From: Roseovarius confluentis
GTDB taxonomy: Bacteria; Pseudomonadota; Alphaproteobacteria; Rhodobacterales; Rhodobacteraceae
Length of the DNA stretch: 64,000 nucleotides
Direction: 5' to 3'
NCBI RefSeq assembly: GCF_002917925.1
Contig: NZ_PPFE01000001.1
Location: forward strand, 1-64,000
Part shown: positions 57,100 through 64,000 of the stretch, piece after piece
Layout: every line of letters begins with the position of its first letter
Position numbering within the stretch: the first letter of the stretch is position 1
Position numbers and translations under genes: made by a program
Notes under the pieces: model-generated
The model's input: the letters and a program-made list of their open reading frames with translations, nothing else
Told to the model about the DNA's origin: nothing
Database searches by the model: none

Positions 57100-58404
57100 A
57101 TGTCCTTTCGCTGGCTCAAACCCTATATGCCCCGGTCGCTTTACGGTCGCGCCATCGCGATCCTGCTGCTGCCGGTGATCACCTTGATGCTGGTGGTCTC
57201 GATCGTCTTCGTGCAGCGCCATTTCGAAGGTGTGACCAAGCAGATGACCCGCACCGCCAGCCGCGAGGTCGTGGTTCTGCTCGACGCCGATCTGCCACCG
57301 TCCGAAATCGGCGACTCGCGGTTGGCGCGGAACCTGCGTATCTCGGTCGAGGAAATGCCGCTCGACGCGCTCCCCGAAGGCGACAGCCGCCGCTGGTACG
57401 ACTTCACAGGCGGCTACGTGATTGCCGAGTTTAACCGGCTTCTGCCGATGCTGCACGCGCTCGAGCTGCCCGATGACCAGGTTGTGCACCTGTATTTCGC
57501 CATGCAGAACGAGGGTGTGCGGCTGACCTTCGACCGTCGGCGCGTGTCGGCCTCCAACCCGCATCAACTGCTGGTTTACATGTTCTTCTTCGCTGCGCTG
57601 ATGACGATCATCGCCTATTTCTACCTGCGCAATCAGCTGCGCCCGATCACACGCCTGGCCAGTGCGGCCGAGGCGTTCGGTCGCGGCCGCCACGTCGCTT
57701 ATCGGCCGTCGGGCTCGACCGAGGTGCGCGCGGCGGGGGCAGCCTTCCTTGACATGCGCGCCCGTATAGAGCGCCAGATCGAACAGCGCACCTTGATGTT
57801 GTCGGGGGTCAGCCACGATCTGCGCACGCCAATCACGCGGCTGAAACTGGCCCTTTCGATGCTCGACGCCGAGGATCGCGGCCCGATGGAAAAGGACGTG
57901 TCCGACATGGAACGCCTGATCACCGAATTCCTCGATTTCGCCCGCGGTGCGCAGGAAACGACACCCGAGCCCACCGATCCGCAGGCCCTCGTCGCGCGGA
58001 TCGTCGAGGAGTTCCAGCGTGCCGGAAAGGCCGTCGAGCTTGGCCCCTGCGAAGGGCAGGGCGATGTGGCACTGCGCCCCGGCGGAGTGCGGCGCGCGGT
58101 CGAGAATTTGATCGGAAACGCCGTGCGCTACGGCAAAAGGGCCGAGGTGTCGGTCCAGCTGACCGACCGTGCCCTGCGCATTCGTGTCGAGGATGACGGC
58201 CCCGGCATCCCGCAGTCGCAGCGCGAAGAGGCGCTCAAACCCTTCGCCAGGCTGGACGAGGCCCGCAACCAGAACCTCGGCACCGGGGTCGGGCTGGGCC
58301 TGGCCATCGCGATGGATATCGCCCGCGCCCATGGCGGCACGCTGCGCCTGGGAAGCAGCGAGCGCCTTGGCGGGTTGCAAGTCGACCTGGTGATCGGGCG
58401 CTGA
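57100..58404 (+). CDS. EnvZ-like sensor histidine kinase
   Basis: 434 residues. N-terminal helix (AIAILLLPVITLMLVVSIVF), a ~110-residue periplasmic domain, a second helix (LLVYMFFFAALMTIIAYFYL), HAMP domain, then HisKA with SGVSHDLRTPITRLKL (phospho-His) and HATPase_c with ENLIGNAVRYG, VEDDGPGIP and GVGLGLAIAMDI. This matches the EnvZ family; alphaproteobacterial partners are usually OmpR-type regulators encoded next door, but no such gene is in view on either side, so it is either an orphan or its partner is elsewhere. Confidence 0.88.
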   Translation: MSFRWLKPYMPRSLYGRAIAILLLPVITLMLVVSIVFVQRHFEGVTKQMTRTASREVVVLLDADLPPSEIGDSRLARNLRISVEEMPLDALPEGDSRRWYDFTGGYVIAEFNRLLPMLHALELPDDQVVHLYFAMQNEGVRLTFDRRRVSASNPHQLLVYMFFFAALMTIIAYFYLRNQLRPITRLASAAEAFGRGRHVAYRPSGSTEVRAAGAAFLDMRARIERQIEQRTLMLSGVSHDLRTPITRLKLALSMLDAEDRGPMEKDVSDMERLITEFLDFARGAQETTPEPTDPQALVARIVEEFQRAGKAVELGPCEGQGDVALRPGGVRRAVENLIGNAVRYGKRAEVSVQLTDRALRIRVEDDGPGIPQSQREEALKPFARLDEARNQNLGTGVGLGLAIAMDIARAHGGTLRLGSSERLGGLQVDLVIGR

Positions 58405-58447
58405 CAGGCGTCGGGCCACGATCAGGGCCGGGGGCAGGGGCCCGGTG

Positions 58448-61400
58448 TCAGGCTGTTGCGGCGGCGTCGGCCTTTCGCTCCTTGGGAAAGAAGCTGTAAT
58501 AAAAGACCGGCGCGGCCACCAGCGTCAGCACCGAGGCGAATCCCAGCCCGCCCATGATCGTCACCGCCATCGAGGCAAAGAACGCGTCCCACAAGAGCGG
58601 GATCATCCCCAGGATCGTCGTCGCCGCCGCCAGCACCACGGGCCGCAGGCGCGAGGTTGACGCATCCAGCACGGCCTGCCGGAAAGGCACGCCGTCGGCA
58701 CGTACAAGGTCGATCTCCTCGACCAGTACGATGCCATTCTTGATCAGCATCCCCGACAGGCTCAGCAGCCCCAGCAGCGCCGTGAACGAAAACGGCAGGC
58801 CGGTGCCCAACAGGCCGATCACCACGCCGTTGACGCTCATCGGCACCAGCAGCCAGATGATCACCGGCTGGCGGATCTTGCCGAACAGCAGAACCGAGAT
58901 CAGCACCATGATGATCAACGATATCGGCAACTGTTTGCCCAATGCCGTCTGCGCTTCGGTCGAGCTTTCGTATTCGCCGCCCCATTCCAGCGCATAGCCC
59001 TCGGGCAGATCCATCGCTTCGACCGCGCCGCGCAGCTGACCAAAGACGCTGGCGGCATTCTCGCCCGCGGGCACCCCGGCCTGAACCGATATCGTCGGGA
59101 CCCTGTCGCGCCGCACAAGGAACGTGTTCTGTGCTTCCCACCCGAACCCGTCGGTGATCTGCGCCACCGGGATATAGGCTTGCGCCGCGTCGGAATAGAC
59201 CGGCAGGTCGGCCAGGTGTTCCGCGCCCTCACCCCCGGCGCTGTCGGCCCGCATGATGATCGGGATCAGCCGGTCCTGCTCGCGGTAGAACCCCACCTGC
59301 ACGCCCTCGGTCCCGAACTGAAGCGCCTGGGCCAGGTCGTCGCGCGCAACACCCGCCGCCTTGGCCCGCTCATCGGCGAATCGCGGCACCAGCGTCAGTT
59401 CCCGCTCGCGCCAGTTGGTGCGCAGATCTACCAGCCGGTCTGACGCACCGACCATGACTCCTGCCGCCTCATCGGCCAGCTGCCGCAGCACATCGGGGTC
59501 GGGCCCCGAGAACCGCGCCTCGATAGGCGCCCCGCCACCGGGGCCGAAGGCCAGCCGCTCCGTGCGGAACTCGCCCTCGGGCAGGGCGGTCCGGCCAAAT
59601 TCCTCGACATCCGCCCGCAGCGACGGGATCTGCTCCAGGGTCTCGGTGCGGATGATCAGGTGGCCATAGGTCGGCAGCGCCTCCTCGGGGGCGTAGGTCA
59701 GCATGAACCTCGTCGCGCCGCCACCGATGAAGGTGGCCACCGACACCACGTCGTCGCGCTCGGCCAGCCACGCCTCGACCTGGGCCATGTCCTCCGACAC
59801 GCGATGGATACTGGCGCCCTGGGGCAGCTTGTAATGCACGTAGAACAGCGGCGTGTTGGAATCGGGAAAGAACTGCTGCTTGACCTGCGCAAATCCCATG
59901 TAGCACACCACCGTCACCCCGATCAGCGCCAGGATCACCAGGTAGCGCACCCGCAGCGCGCCGGACAGCACCGCGCGGTAGGCGCGGAAGAGCGGCCCGG
60001 CATAGGGGTCATGAGCGTCGCCACTGCCCACCTTGAAGAAGTAATGCCCCAGAAGCGGCGTCGCGGTGATCGCCAGCACCCAGGACAAGAGCAGCGACAT
60101 TCCGATCACCGCGAAAAGCGAGAACAGGAACTCGCCCGTGGCGTCGGGGCTCAGGCCAATGCCTGCAAAGGCCATGATCCCGATCACCGTCGCACCCAAC
60201 AGGGGCGTCTGGGTCTTGCCGGCCACGTCCTCGGCCGCATCGCGTGCGGACTTGCCGCCCGCCATGTCGCCCTGCATCCCCTCGGCCACCACGATGGCGT
60301 TGTCCACCAGCATCCCCATCGCGATGATCAGCGCCCCCAGCGAAATCCGCTCCATCTCGATCCCGAAGATGGCCATCAGGAACACCGTGCCCACCACCGT
60401 CAGAAGCAGTGTCGACCCCACCACCACGGCCGAGCGCCAGCCCATGAAGACCGCAAGCACCAGCACCACGATCGTCACCGACATGGCCAGGTTCAGCAGG
60501 AAATCGTTCGATGCCTCGTCCACCACCACGTGCTGCTGGTAGATCGGGTGCAGTTCCACCCCGGCAGGTACGTCGCGCATCAGTTCGGCCAGCCGCGCAT
60601 CCACCCGCTTGCCGACGTCCACAATATTGAGATCCGCCTTGCCAGCGACCCCCAGCGTGAACGCCTCCGTGCCTTGGAACCGGATAATCTCGGTCGGTTC
60701 CGCGACCCGGTCACGCTCGACCTGCGCGAGGTCCAAAAGGTCGATCACGTCGCCGCCCACTCCAATGGTCAGGTTGGCGATCTCGTCCACGGTGTCCGAC
60801 CCCACGGGCGCCTGGATGCGGATATCCTGCCCGTTCTGCCGGAAACTGCCGGCGGGCGTGCGGGTGTCGGCCTGCGACAGGGCACCGGCGATGGCGTCGG
60901 GGCTGACGCCCAGGTTGCTGATGATCGAGGTCCGCGCGTTAACGTAAACCGCCTCCGACGGCAGGCCCGCCAGCGCCACGTCGGCCACGCCCTCCACAGC
61001 CAGCAATTCGCGCCTCAGGTACTCCGATATCTCGTGCACTTCCGCATCGGAAAAGCCGGGGGCGGTAAAGGCATAGAACACCCCGAACACGTCGCCGAAA
61101 TTGTCGTTGACGATCGGACGCGCGGCCTCGGACGGCAGGTTGCGCGTGGCGTCCTGGACCCGGTTGCGCAGCTTGGTCCAGATCGCGGGCAGTTCCGTGC
61201 CGTCATAGGTGCTCTCGATGTTCACCGAGATCCGGCTGATTCCCGGCTTGTTGGACGAGGTGATGAAGTCGATCTCGCCCATCTTCTGGATCTCGGACTC
61301 GATCGGTTCGCTGACCTCTCGCGCCACCTGTTCGGCCGAGGCGCCGGGATACTGCGTGATCACGATGGCGTTCTTGATGGTGAAGGCCGGGTCTTCCAGC

Positions 61401-61501
61401 CGGCCGATCGTGGCAAATCCCCAGATCCCGCCCATCAGACAGGTCAGCATCAGGATCCACGTGATCAACGACCTGTCGATCGAGGCGCGCGCAATGGACA
61501 T
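58448..61501 (-). CDS. RND efflux permease
   Basis: 1017 residues with the RND layout of twelve membrane helices and two large periplasmic loops. The proton-relay region in helix 4 has GMLVDNAIVVAEGMQ; helix 1 region MSIARASIDRSLITWILMLT; later helices include SLIIMVLISVLLFGKIRQPV and GMLIKNGIVLVEEIDLVRAD. It resembles the HAE1-like branch with a periplasmic partner encoded directly upstream, four bases away. Such pumps export hydrophobic toxins or drugs with an outer-membrane channel, which is not encoded here. Confidence 0.92.
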   Translation of the reverse strand: MSIARASIDRSLITWILMLTCLMGGIWGFATIGRLEDPAFTIKNAIVITQYPGASAEQVAREVSEPIESEIQKMGEIDFITSSNKPGISRISVNIESTYDGTELPAIWTKLRNRVQDATRNLPSEAARPIVNDNFGDVFGVFYAFTAPGFSDAEVHEISEYLRRELLAVEGVADVALAGLPSEAVYVNARTSIISNLGVSPDAIAGALSQADTRTPAGSFRQNGQDIRIQAPVGSDTVDEIANLTIGVGGDVIDLLDLAQVERDRVAEPTEIIRFQGTEAFTLGVAGKADLNIVDVGKRVDARLAELMRDVPAGVELHPIYQQHVVVDEASNDFLLNLAMSVTIVVLVLAVFMGWRSAVVVGSTLLLTVVGTVFLMAIFGIEMERISLGALIIAMGMLVDNAIVVAEGMQGDMAGGKSARDAAEDVAGKTQTPLLGATVIGIMAFAGIGLSPDATGEFLFSLFAVIGMSLLLSWVLAITATPLLGHYFFKVGSGDAHDPYAGPLFRAYRAVLSGALRVRYLVILALIGVTVVCYMGFAQVKQQFFPDSNTPLFYVHYKLPQGASIHRVSEDMAQVEAWLAERDDVVSVATFIGGGATRFMLTYAPEEALPTYGHLIIRTETLEQIPSLRADVEEFGRTALPEGEFRTERLAFGPGGGAPIEARFSGPDPDVLRQLADEAAGVMVGASDRLVDLRTNWRERELTLVPRFADERAKAAGVARDDLAQALQFGTEGVQVGFYREQDRLIPIIMRADSAGGEGAEHLADLPVYSDAAQAYIPVAQITDGFGWEAQNTFLVRRDRVPTISVQAGVPAGENAASVFGQLRGAVEAMDLPEGYALEWGGEYESSTEAQTALGKQLPISLIIMVLISVLLFGKIRQPVIIWLLVPMSVNGVVIGLLGTGLPFSFTALLGLLSLSGMLIKNGIVLVEEIDLVRADGVPFRQAVLDASTSRLRPVVLAAATTILGMIPLLWDAFFASMAVTIMGGLGFASVLTLVAAPVFYYSFFPKERKADAAATA

Positions 61502-61505
61502 GGGC

Positions 61506-62567
61506 CTACTCCCCGATGCGGGTAAAGGGACGGGCGCTCTGGCCGTCGCGCAGTTGCGCGGCGCCGGTCTCGACGATCCGGGTGCCGTCGGCGGGGCCTT
61601 CGGTCATGTAGATGCGGCTGTCCTCGTGCACCTCGATCTCGACGGCGTGCGCCGTGACCTTTCCGTCCTCGAAGACCATGACCGCGGCATTGCCTTCAGG
61701 GTCGTAGACCAGCGCGGTCTCCGGCAGGATGACGCCTGTCTTCCCCGGCCCCTCGACGGCGGTGTAGACCGTGACCGACGCGCCCGGAAAGACGAAGGCG
61801 CCGGGATTCTCGATAAAGGCCAGCGTGATCGTATAGGTCTGCCCGGTGGCCGAAGTCTCGGTCTCGAATTCCCGCAACGCAAGGTCATAGCGGCGTCCGT
61901 CCCCCGGGAGCTCGGCGAAGAACGCGACATCGTCATCGGCCCCGGCCTTCCGGAACAGAATTTCCGGCACCTGGATATCGACCCGAATTTCCGACACGTC
62001 ATGCAGCCGGACCACCGGTGTGCCGGCCTGAACCGTCTGGAAATTGGCCACCAGCCGCTTGGCGATCAGCGCGTCGAAGGGCGCGCGCAGCGTCGCGTGC
62101 TCCAGGTCTTCCCGGGCGCTGTTGAGCGCGATCTCGGCCAGCCGCAGCTGGGTCTGCGCATCCTGGACCTGCACCTCGCTCACCGCCTGTCCGCGCAGCG
62201 TCTCCAGCCGATCGGCATCGCGCTGCGCCTTCTCGAAATTGGCCTCCGCCTCGGCCACGGCGCGCCGGTATCCCGACAGGTCCAGCTGCGCGATCTCGGC
62301 GCCTTCAGCCTTGCGCGCGCCTTCCTCCGCCTCCAGCATCTCGAGCTTGCCAGGCACCTGGAAGGCAAGATCGACGGTCTGCCGCGCCGCCACCTGACCG
62401 AAAAACTGCCGGCGCACCGTAACGGGCTCGCTCGACAGCGTCATCAGCTTGACCGGCTTGGGTGGTGCGTCTGCTTGTTTGGACGGGTCTTCGTCCTGCG
62501 CGGCGACGGCCGTGGCGATCAGCAGCGACAGCAGGCAGGAAAGAAAAGCAGGCAGTGGACGGCGCAT
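61506..62567 (-). CDS. RND efflux periplasmic adaptor (membrane fusion protein)
   Basis: 353 residues. Signal peptide MRRPLPAFLSCLLSLLIATA with AAQ cleavage; biotinyl-lipoyl-like half (GQVAARQTVDLAFQVPGKLE), coiled-coil hairpin (YRRAVAEAEANFEKAQRDAD and VQDAQTQLRLAEIALNSARE), the second lipoyl half (ATLRAPFDALIAKRLVANFQ) and beta-barrel domain (VPEILFRKAG). It links the permease to an outer-membrane channel. The permease starts four bases after its stop, so they are one transcript. Confidence 0.92.
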   Translation of the reverse strand: MRRPLPAFLSCLLSLLIATAVAAQDEDPSKQADAPPKPVKLMTLSSEPVTVRRQFFGQVAARQTVDLAFQVPGKLEMLEAEEGARKAEGAEIAQLDLSGYRRAVAEAEANFEKAQRDADRLETLRGQAVSEVQVQDAQTQLRLAEIALNSAREDLEHATLRAPFDALIAKRLVANFQTVQAGTPVVRLHDVSEIRVDIQVPEILFRKAGADDDVAFFAELPGDGRRYDLALREFETETSATGQTYTITLAFIENPGAFVFPGASVTVYTAVEGPGKTGVILPETALVYDPEGNAAVMVFEDGKVTAHAVEIEVHEDSRIYMTEGPADGTRIVETGAAQLRDGQSARPFTRIGE

Positions 62568-62695
62568 GAACAGGCTCCTGGCAACGGACGGGCAGTTGGG
62601 CCGTCACATAATGCAGGTGAAAAGTGAAACCAACAGTTTAGTTTTGCTCGCCATGGGTGCAGCGAGGTAAGCCGCCTTCTTCAAAGGAAAACCGC

Positions 62696-62718
62696 CCGGA
62701 AACTTTTGGAGTTTCCGG
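62696..62718 (-). terminator. Hairpin terminator after the SH3 lipoprotein gene
   Basis: CCGGAAACT and AGTTTCCGG pair over nine bases around a five-base loop. On the minus strand the hairpin is followed by GGTTTTCCTTTG, so it would end transcripts of the SH3-domain gene before the RND operon. It lies in the gap between the two. Confidence 0.6.
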
Positions 62719-62785
62719 AATGGAAAATACGTATTGTCTAGTCTTTTTTGCGCCGAACACTGCGCCGGCGCCAGTGCTTCAGCGA

Positions 62786-63091
62786 TTACGAGCGTGGCCG
62801 CAGATATGTCTCCGATGCGTATCCCGTCAGACCGGGCGCCCGGTCCAGCGCCACCTCGCACCAGCGCGTGCCACCGACCCGATTACAGTCACGCACCCGC
62901 ACCAACGTTCCGTTGGGCAGCCCCACGCGCGTTTCGAACCCCAGGCCCGGTCCACCGCGCAGCTTCAGCATGTCGCCGTCTTCCACCCCGTAGACCTCGT
63001 AGATGTCCGAGGTGAATGCCGTGACCGGCGTGGTGTCGGCACAGGCGGAAAGAAAACCTAGGGCTGCAAGGATCGTCAGGGGGGTGCGCAT
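62786..63091 (-). CDS. SH3-domain lipoprotein
   Basis: 101 residues from ATG 63091. The N-terminus MRTPLTILAALGFLSACA has a lipobox (LSAC) that would anchor the protein to the outer or inner membrane. The mature part is a bacterial SH3 domain: MLKLRGGPGLGFETRVGLPN, GTLVRVRDCNRVGGTRWCEV and TGYASETYLRP. Two Cys (RDC and RWC) may form a disulfide. Such proteins often bind cell wall. No obvious partner gene is adjacent. Confidence 0.82.
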   Translation of the reverse strand: MRTPLTILAALGFLSACADTTPVTAFTSDIYEVYGVEDGDMLKLRGGPGLGFETRVGLPNGTLVRVRDCNRVGGTRWCEVALDRAPGLTGYASETYLRPRS

Positions 63092-63114
63092 GGTGCCTCT
63101 CGTCGGGGTTGTAC

Positions 63115-63160
63115 TGGTAGGCCCGGCGGGGCTCGACCCCCCAGCCAAAGCGTTATGAGG
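63115..63160 (-). pseudogene. 3'-half remnant of a tRNA with CAT anticodon
   Basis: The minus strand reads CTCATAACGCTTTGG then a T-arm-like GGGGTCGAGCCCC and GCCGGGCCTACCA. This closely resembles the 3' half of a Met/Ile-type tRNA (anticodon CAT) including CCA. The 5' half is absent and the anticodon stem cannot pair, so it is not functional. It may be a fossil attachment site. The surrounding 63161-63351 holds no gene I can support. Confidence 0.5.
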
Positions 63161-63351
63161 GACGTGTGTCCGAGCGGACTATTTAACTTTCAATCCATTT
63201 AGTAAAGGCTGGCGCAGCAAAAAGTGCATCTGGCGCAATTCGGAATTGCCCCTGCCGCTCACCGCTGGGGAAATTCAAACGGCGGTATAACGTCCAGCCA
63301 GTACACCGCCGCGCTCTTCGTGCGAGACCAATGAGACATCTTGAGCTCGAC

Positions 63352-63558
63352 TCAAGTGATCAGCCCTGCCGCCTTTCTCGCTATATCATCGACGTTCTCG
63401 CCACCGTTTTCCACGTACTCGCAGAATTGGCGACGCATTCGCGGGTCCCAGAAATCCTGCAGGTGGTTCGCGACCCGTTCGGCCTGGTCGTTACCGGGCT
63501 GGGATTTGAAGAACGTGGCAATCTGGTTGGCCATCATGACCAGTTTATCAGGCGACAT
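63352..63558 (-). CDS. fdsD: Formate dehydrogenase delta subunit
   Basis: 68 residues from ATG 63558 (GAGGT upstream). The sequence MSPDKLVMMANQIATFFKSQ, then VANHLQDFWDPRMRRQFCEY and VDDIARKAAGLI, matches the small delta subunit (FdsD) of NAD-dependent molybdenum/tungsten formate dehydrogenases; the HLxDFWDPRM text is diagnostic. It overlaps the end of fdhD by eleven bases, which is the usual order in fds operons. The catalytic subunits are expected beyond the right edge of the window. Confidence 0.88.
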   Translation of the reverse strand: MSPDKLVMMANQIATFFKSQPGNDQAERVANHLQDFWDPRMRRQFCEYVENGGENVDDIARKAAGLIT

Positions 63559-64000
63559 CAGGTACCTCGTGGGTAATGCGGTGTGGGTTGGAATACAGGT
63601 CGAAACCGCCGCCGCGGGCAAAGGCGGCCAGCGTGATACCGGCCGTATCGGCCAGGCGCATGGCATGGGCCGTGGGGGCGGAGACGGCGATCAGCGTGCC
63701 GCAGCCGGCCATGGCGCATTTCTGCACCAGCTCGACCGAAAGGCGGCTGGTCATGACGAAAGCGCCCGCCGACGGGTCACGCCCCGCCCGCCAGAGCGCA
63801 CCGATCAGCTTGTCGAGCGCGTTGTGGCGGCCAACATCCTCGCGCGCCATGACAACGCCCTTGCCCGGCAGGACGAAGCCCGCCGCATGGGTCGCGCGGG
63901 TGCGGCGGTGCAGGGGCTGGATATTGGCCAGCGCGTCGGCGGCATGGGCAATGTCGTCCCGGCTGAAGGTCGGGCCGACATGTGCCACGCATGGTACGTC
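63548..64000 (-). CDS. fdhD: FdhD, formate dehydrogenase sulfurtransferase (cut by window edge)
   Basis: The C-terminal ~150 residues are present; the frame continues past base 64000. Diagnostic segments: THAAGFVLPGKGVVMAREDV, GRHNALDKLIGALW, FVMTSRLSVELVQKCAMAGC and FDLYSNPHRI at the end. FdhD passes sulfur from a cysteine desulfurase to the molybdenum cofactor, activating formate dehydrogenase. The catalytic CxxC loop is outside the window. It belongs with fdsD to a formate dehydrogenase operon extending to the right. Confidence 0.9.
   Translation of the reverse strand, partial: DVPCVAHVGPTFSRDDIAHAADALANIQPLHRRTRATHAAGFVLPGKGVVMAREDVGRHNALDKLIGALWRAGRDPSAGAFVMTSRLSVELVQKCAMAGCGTLIAVSAPTAHAMRLADTAGITLAAFARGGGFDLYSNPHRITHEVPDVA

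Noticed and set aside
59660..61525. 621-codon plus-strand ORF opposite the RND permease
   Set aside because: Shadow frame of a well supported permease; low-complexity His/Arg/Gln text.

Overview
The window looks like a chromosome segment of a marine or halotolerant alphaproteobacterium, most likely Rhodobacterales (Roseobacter-type). The reasons are the high GC content judged by eye, the split metH, the fdsD/fdhD pair, the tRNA-Asn sequence, the MoxR/Bat operon, and a betaine operon built around a fused glycine/sarcosine/dimethylglycine methyltransferase. All family assignments come from reading the sequence; no database was searched.

Layout: 1-3.6 kb holds an acyl-CoA ligase, a YeiE-like LysR regulator and a YeiH-type sulfate/sulfite exporter. 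At 4.0-4.8 kb is a deletion scar where two head-to-head genes (DUF4242-like and GlxA/AraC-like) have lost their 5' parts. At 4.9-6.8 kb an HxlR regulator faces a tautomerase / truncated haemoglobin / cupin set. From 20.2 kb down to 6.9 kb on the minus strand runs a very long overlapping gene string: moxR, DUF58, DUF4381, batA, batB, a TPR gene and batD, then a group of exported proteins (ConA-like, WG-repeat, three small or medium secreted proteins and a metzincin). The MoxR/Bat part reads cleanly. The exported group carries several frameshifts and one in-frame TAG. A NarL-type two-component pair (20.3-22.3 kb) is transcribed away from moxR across a clear palindrome.

From 32.7 kb down to 22.6 kb lies one operon: gsmt-sdmt, metF, metH (two coupled halves), metK, ahcY, adenosine kinase. 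It contains the three methyl transfers from glycine to betaine plus the whole SAM cycle and by-product removal, so it is a self-contained osmolyte factory. At 33.4-38.7 kb is a 1741-residue protein joining a DEDD-like exonuclease, a Cys/His cluster, a RecQ helicase and a UvrD helicase. At 39.2-43.9 kb is a LysR-controlled SDR, cyclophilin-like, MFS and hydrolase set.

An 11.2-kb integrative element occupies 44.8-56.05 kb. It is inserted in the 3' end of tRNA-Asn and bounded by 50-bp direct repeats. It carries a tyrosine integrase with matching arm-type repeats at both ends, an excisionase, a primase-helicase broken by TGA at a conserved Trp, an iteron-type origin, a frameshifted AlpA-like gene, and a restriction-modification cargo (nuclease-methylase fusion, half-size specificity subunit, HNH endonuclease).

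Beyond the element are an MBL-fold hydrolase, an EnvZ-like kinase, an RND efflux pair, an SH3 lipoprotein, a tRNA 3'-half remnant, and the fdsD/fdhD end of a formate dehydrogenase locus. The strongest candidates for something new are the exonuclease-RecQ-UvrD giant, the element with its nuclease cargo, and the disrupted secreted-protein group attached to the MoxR/Bat operon.
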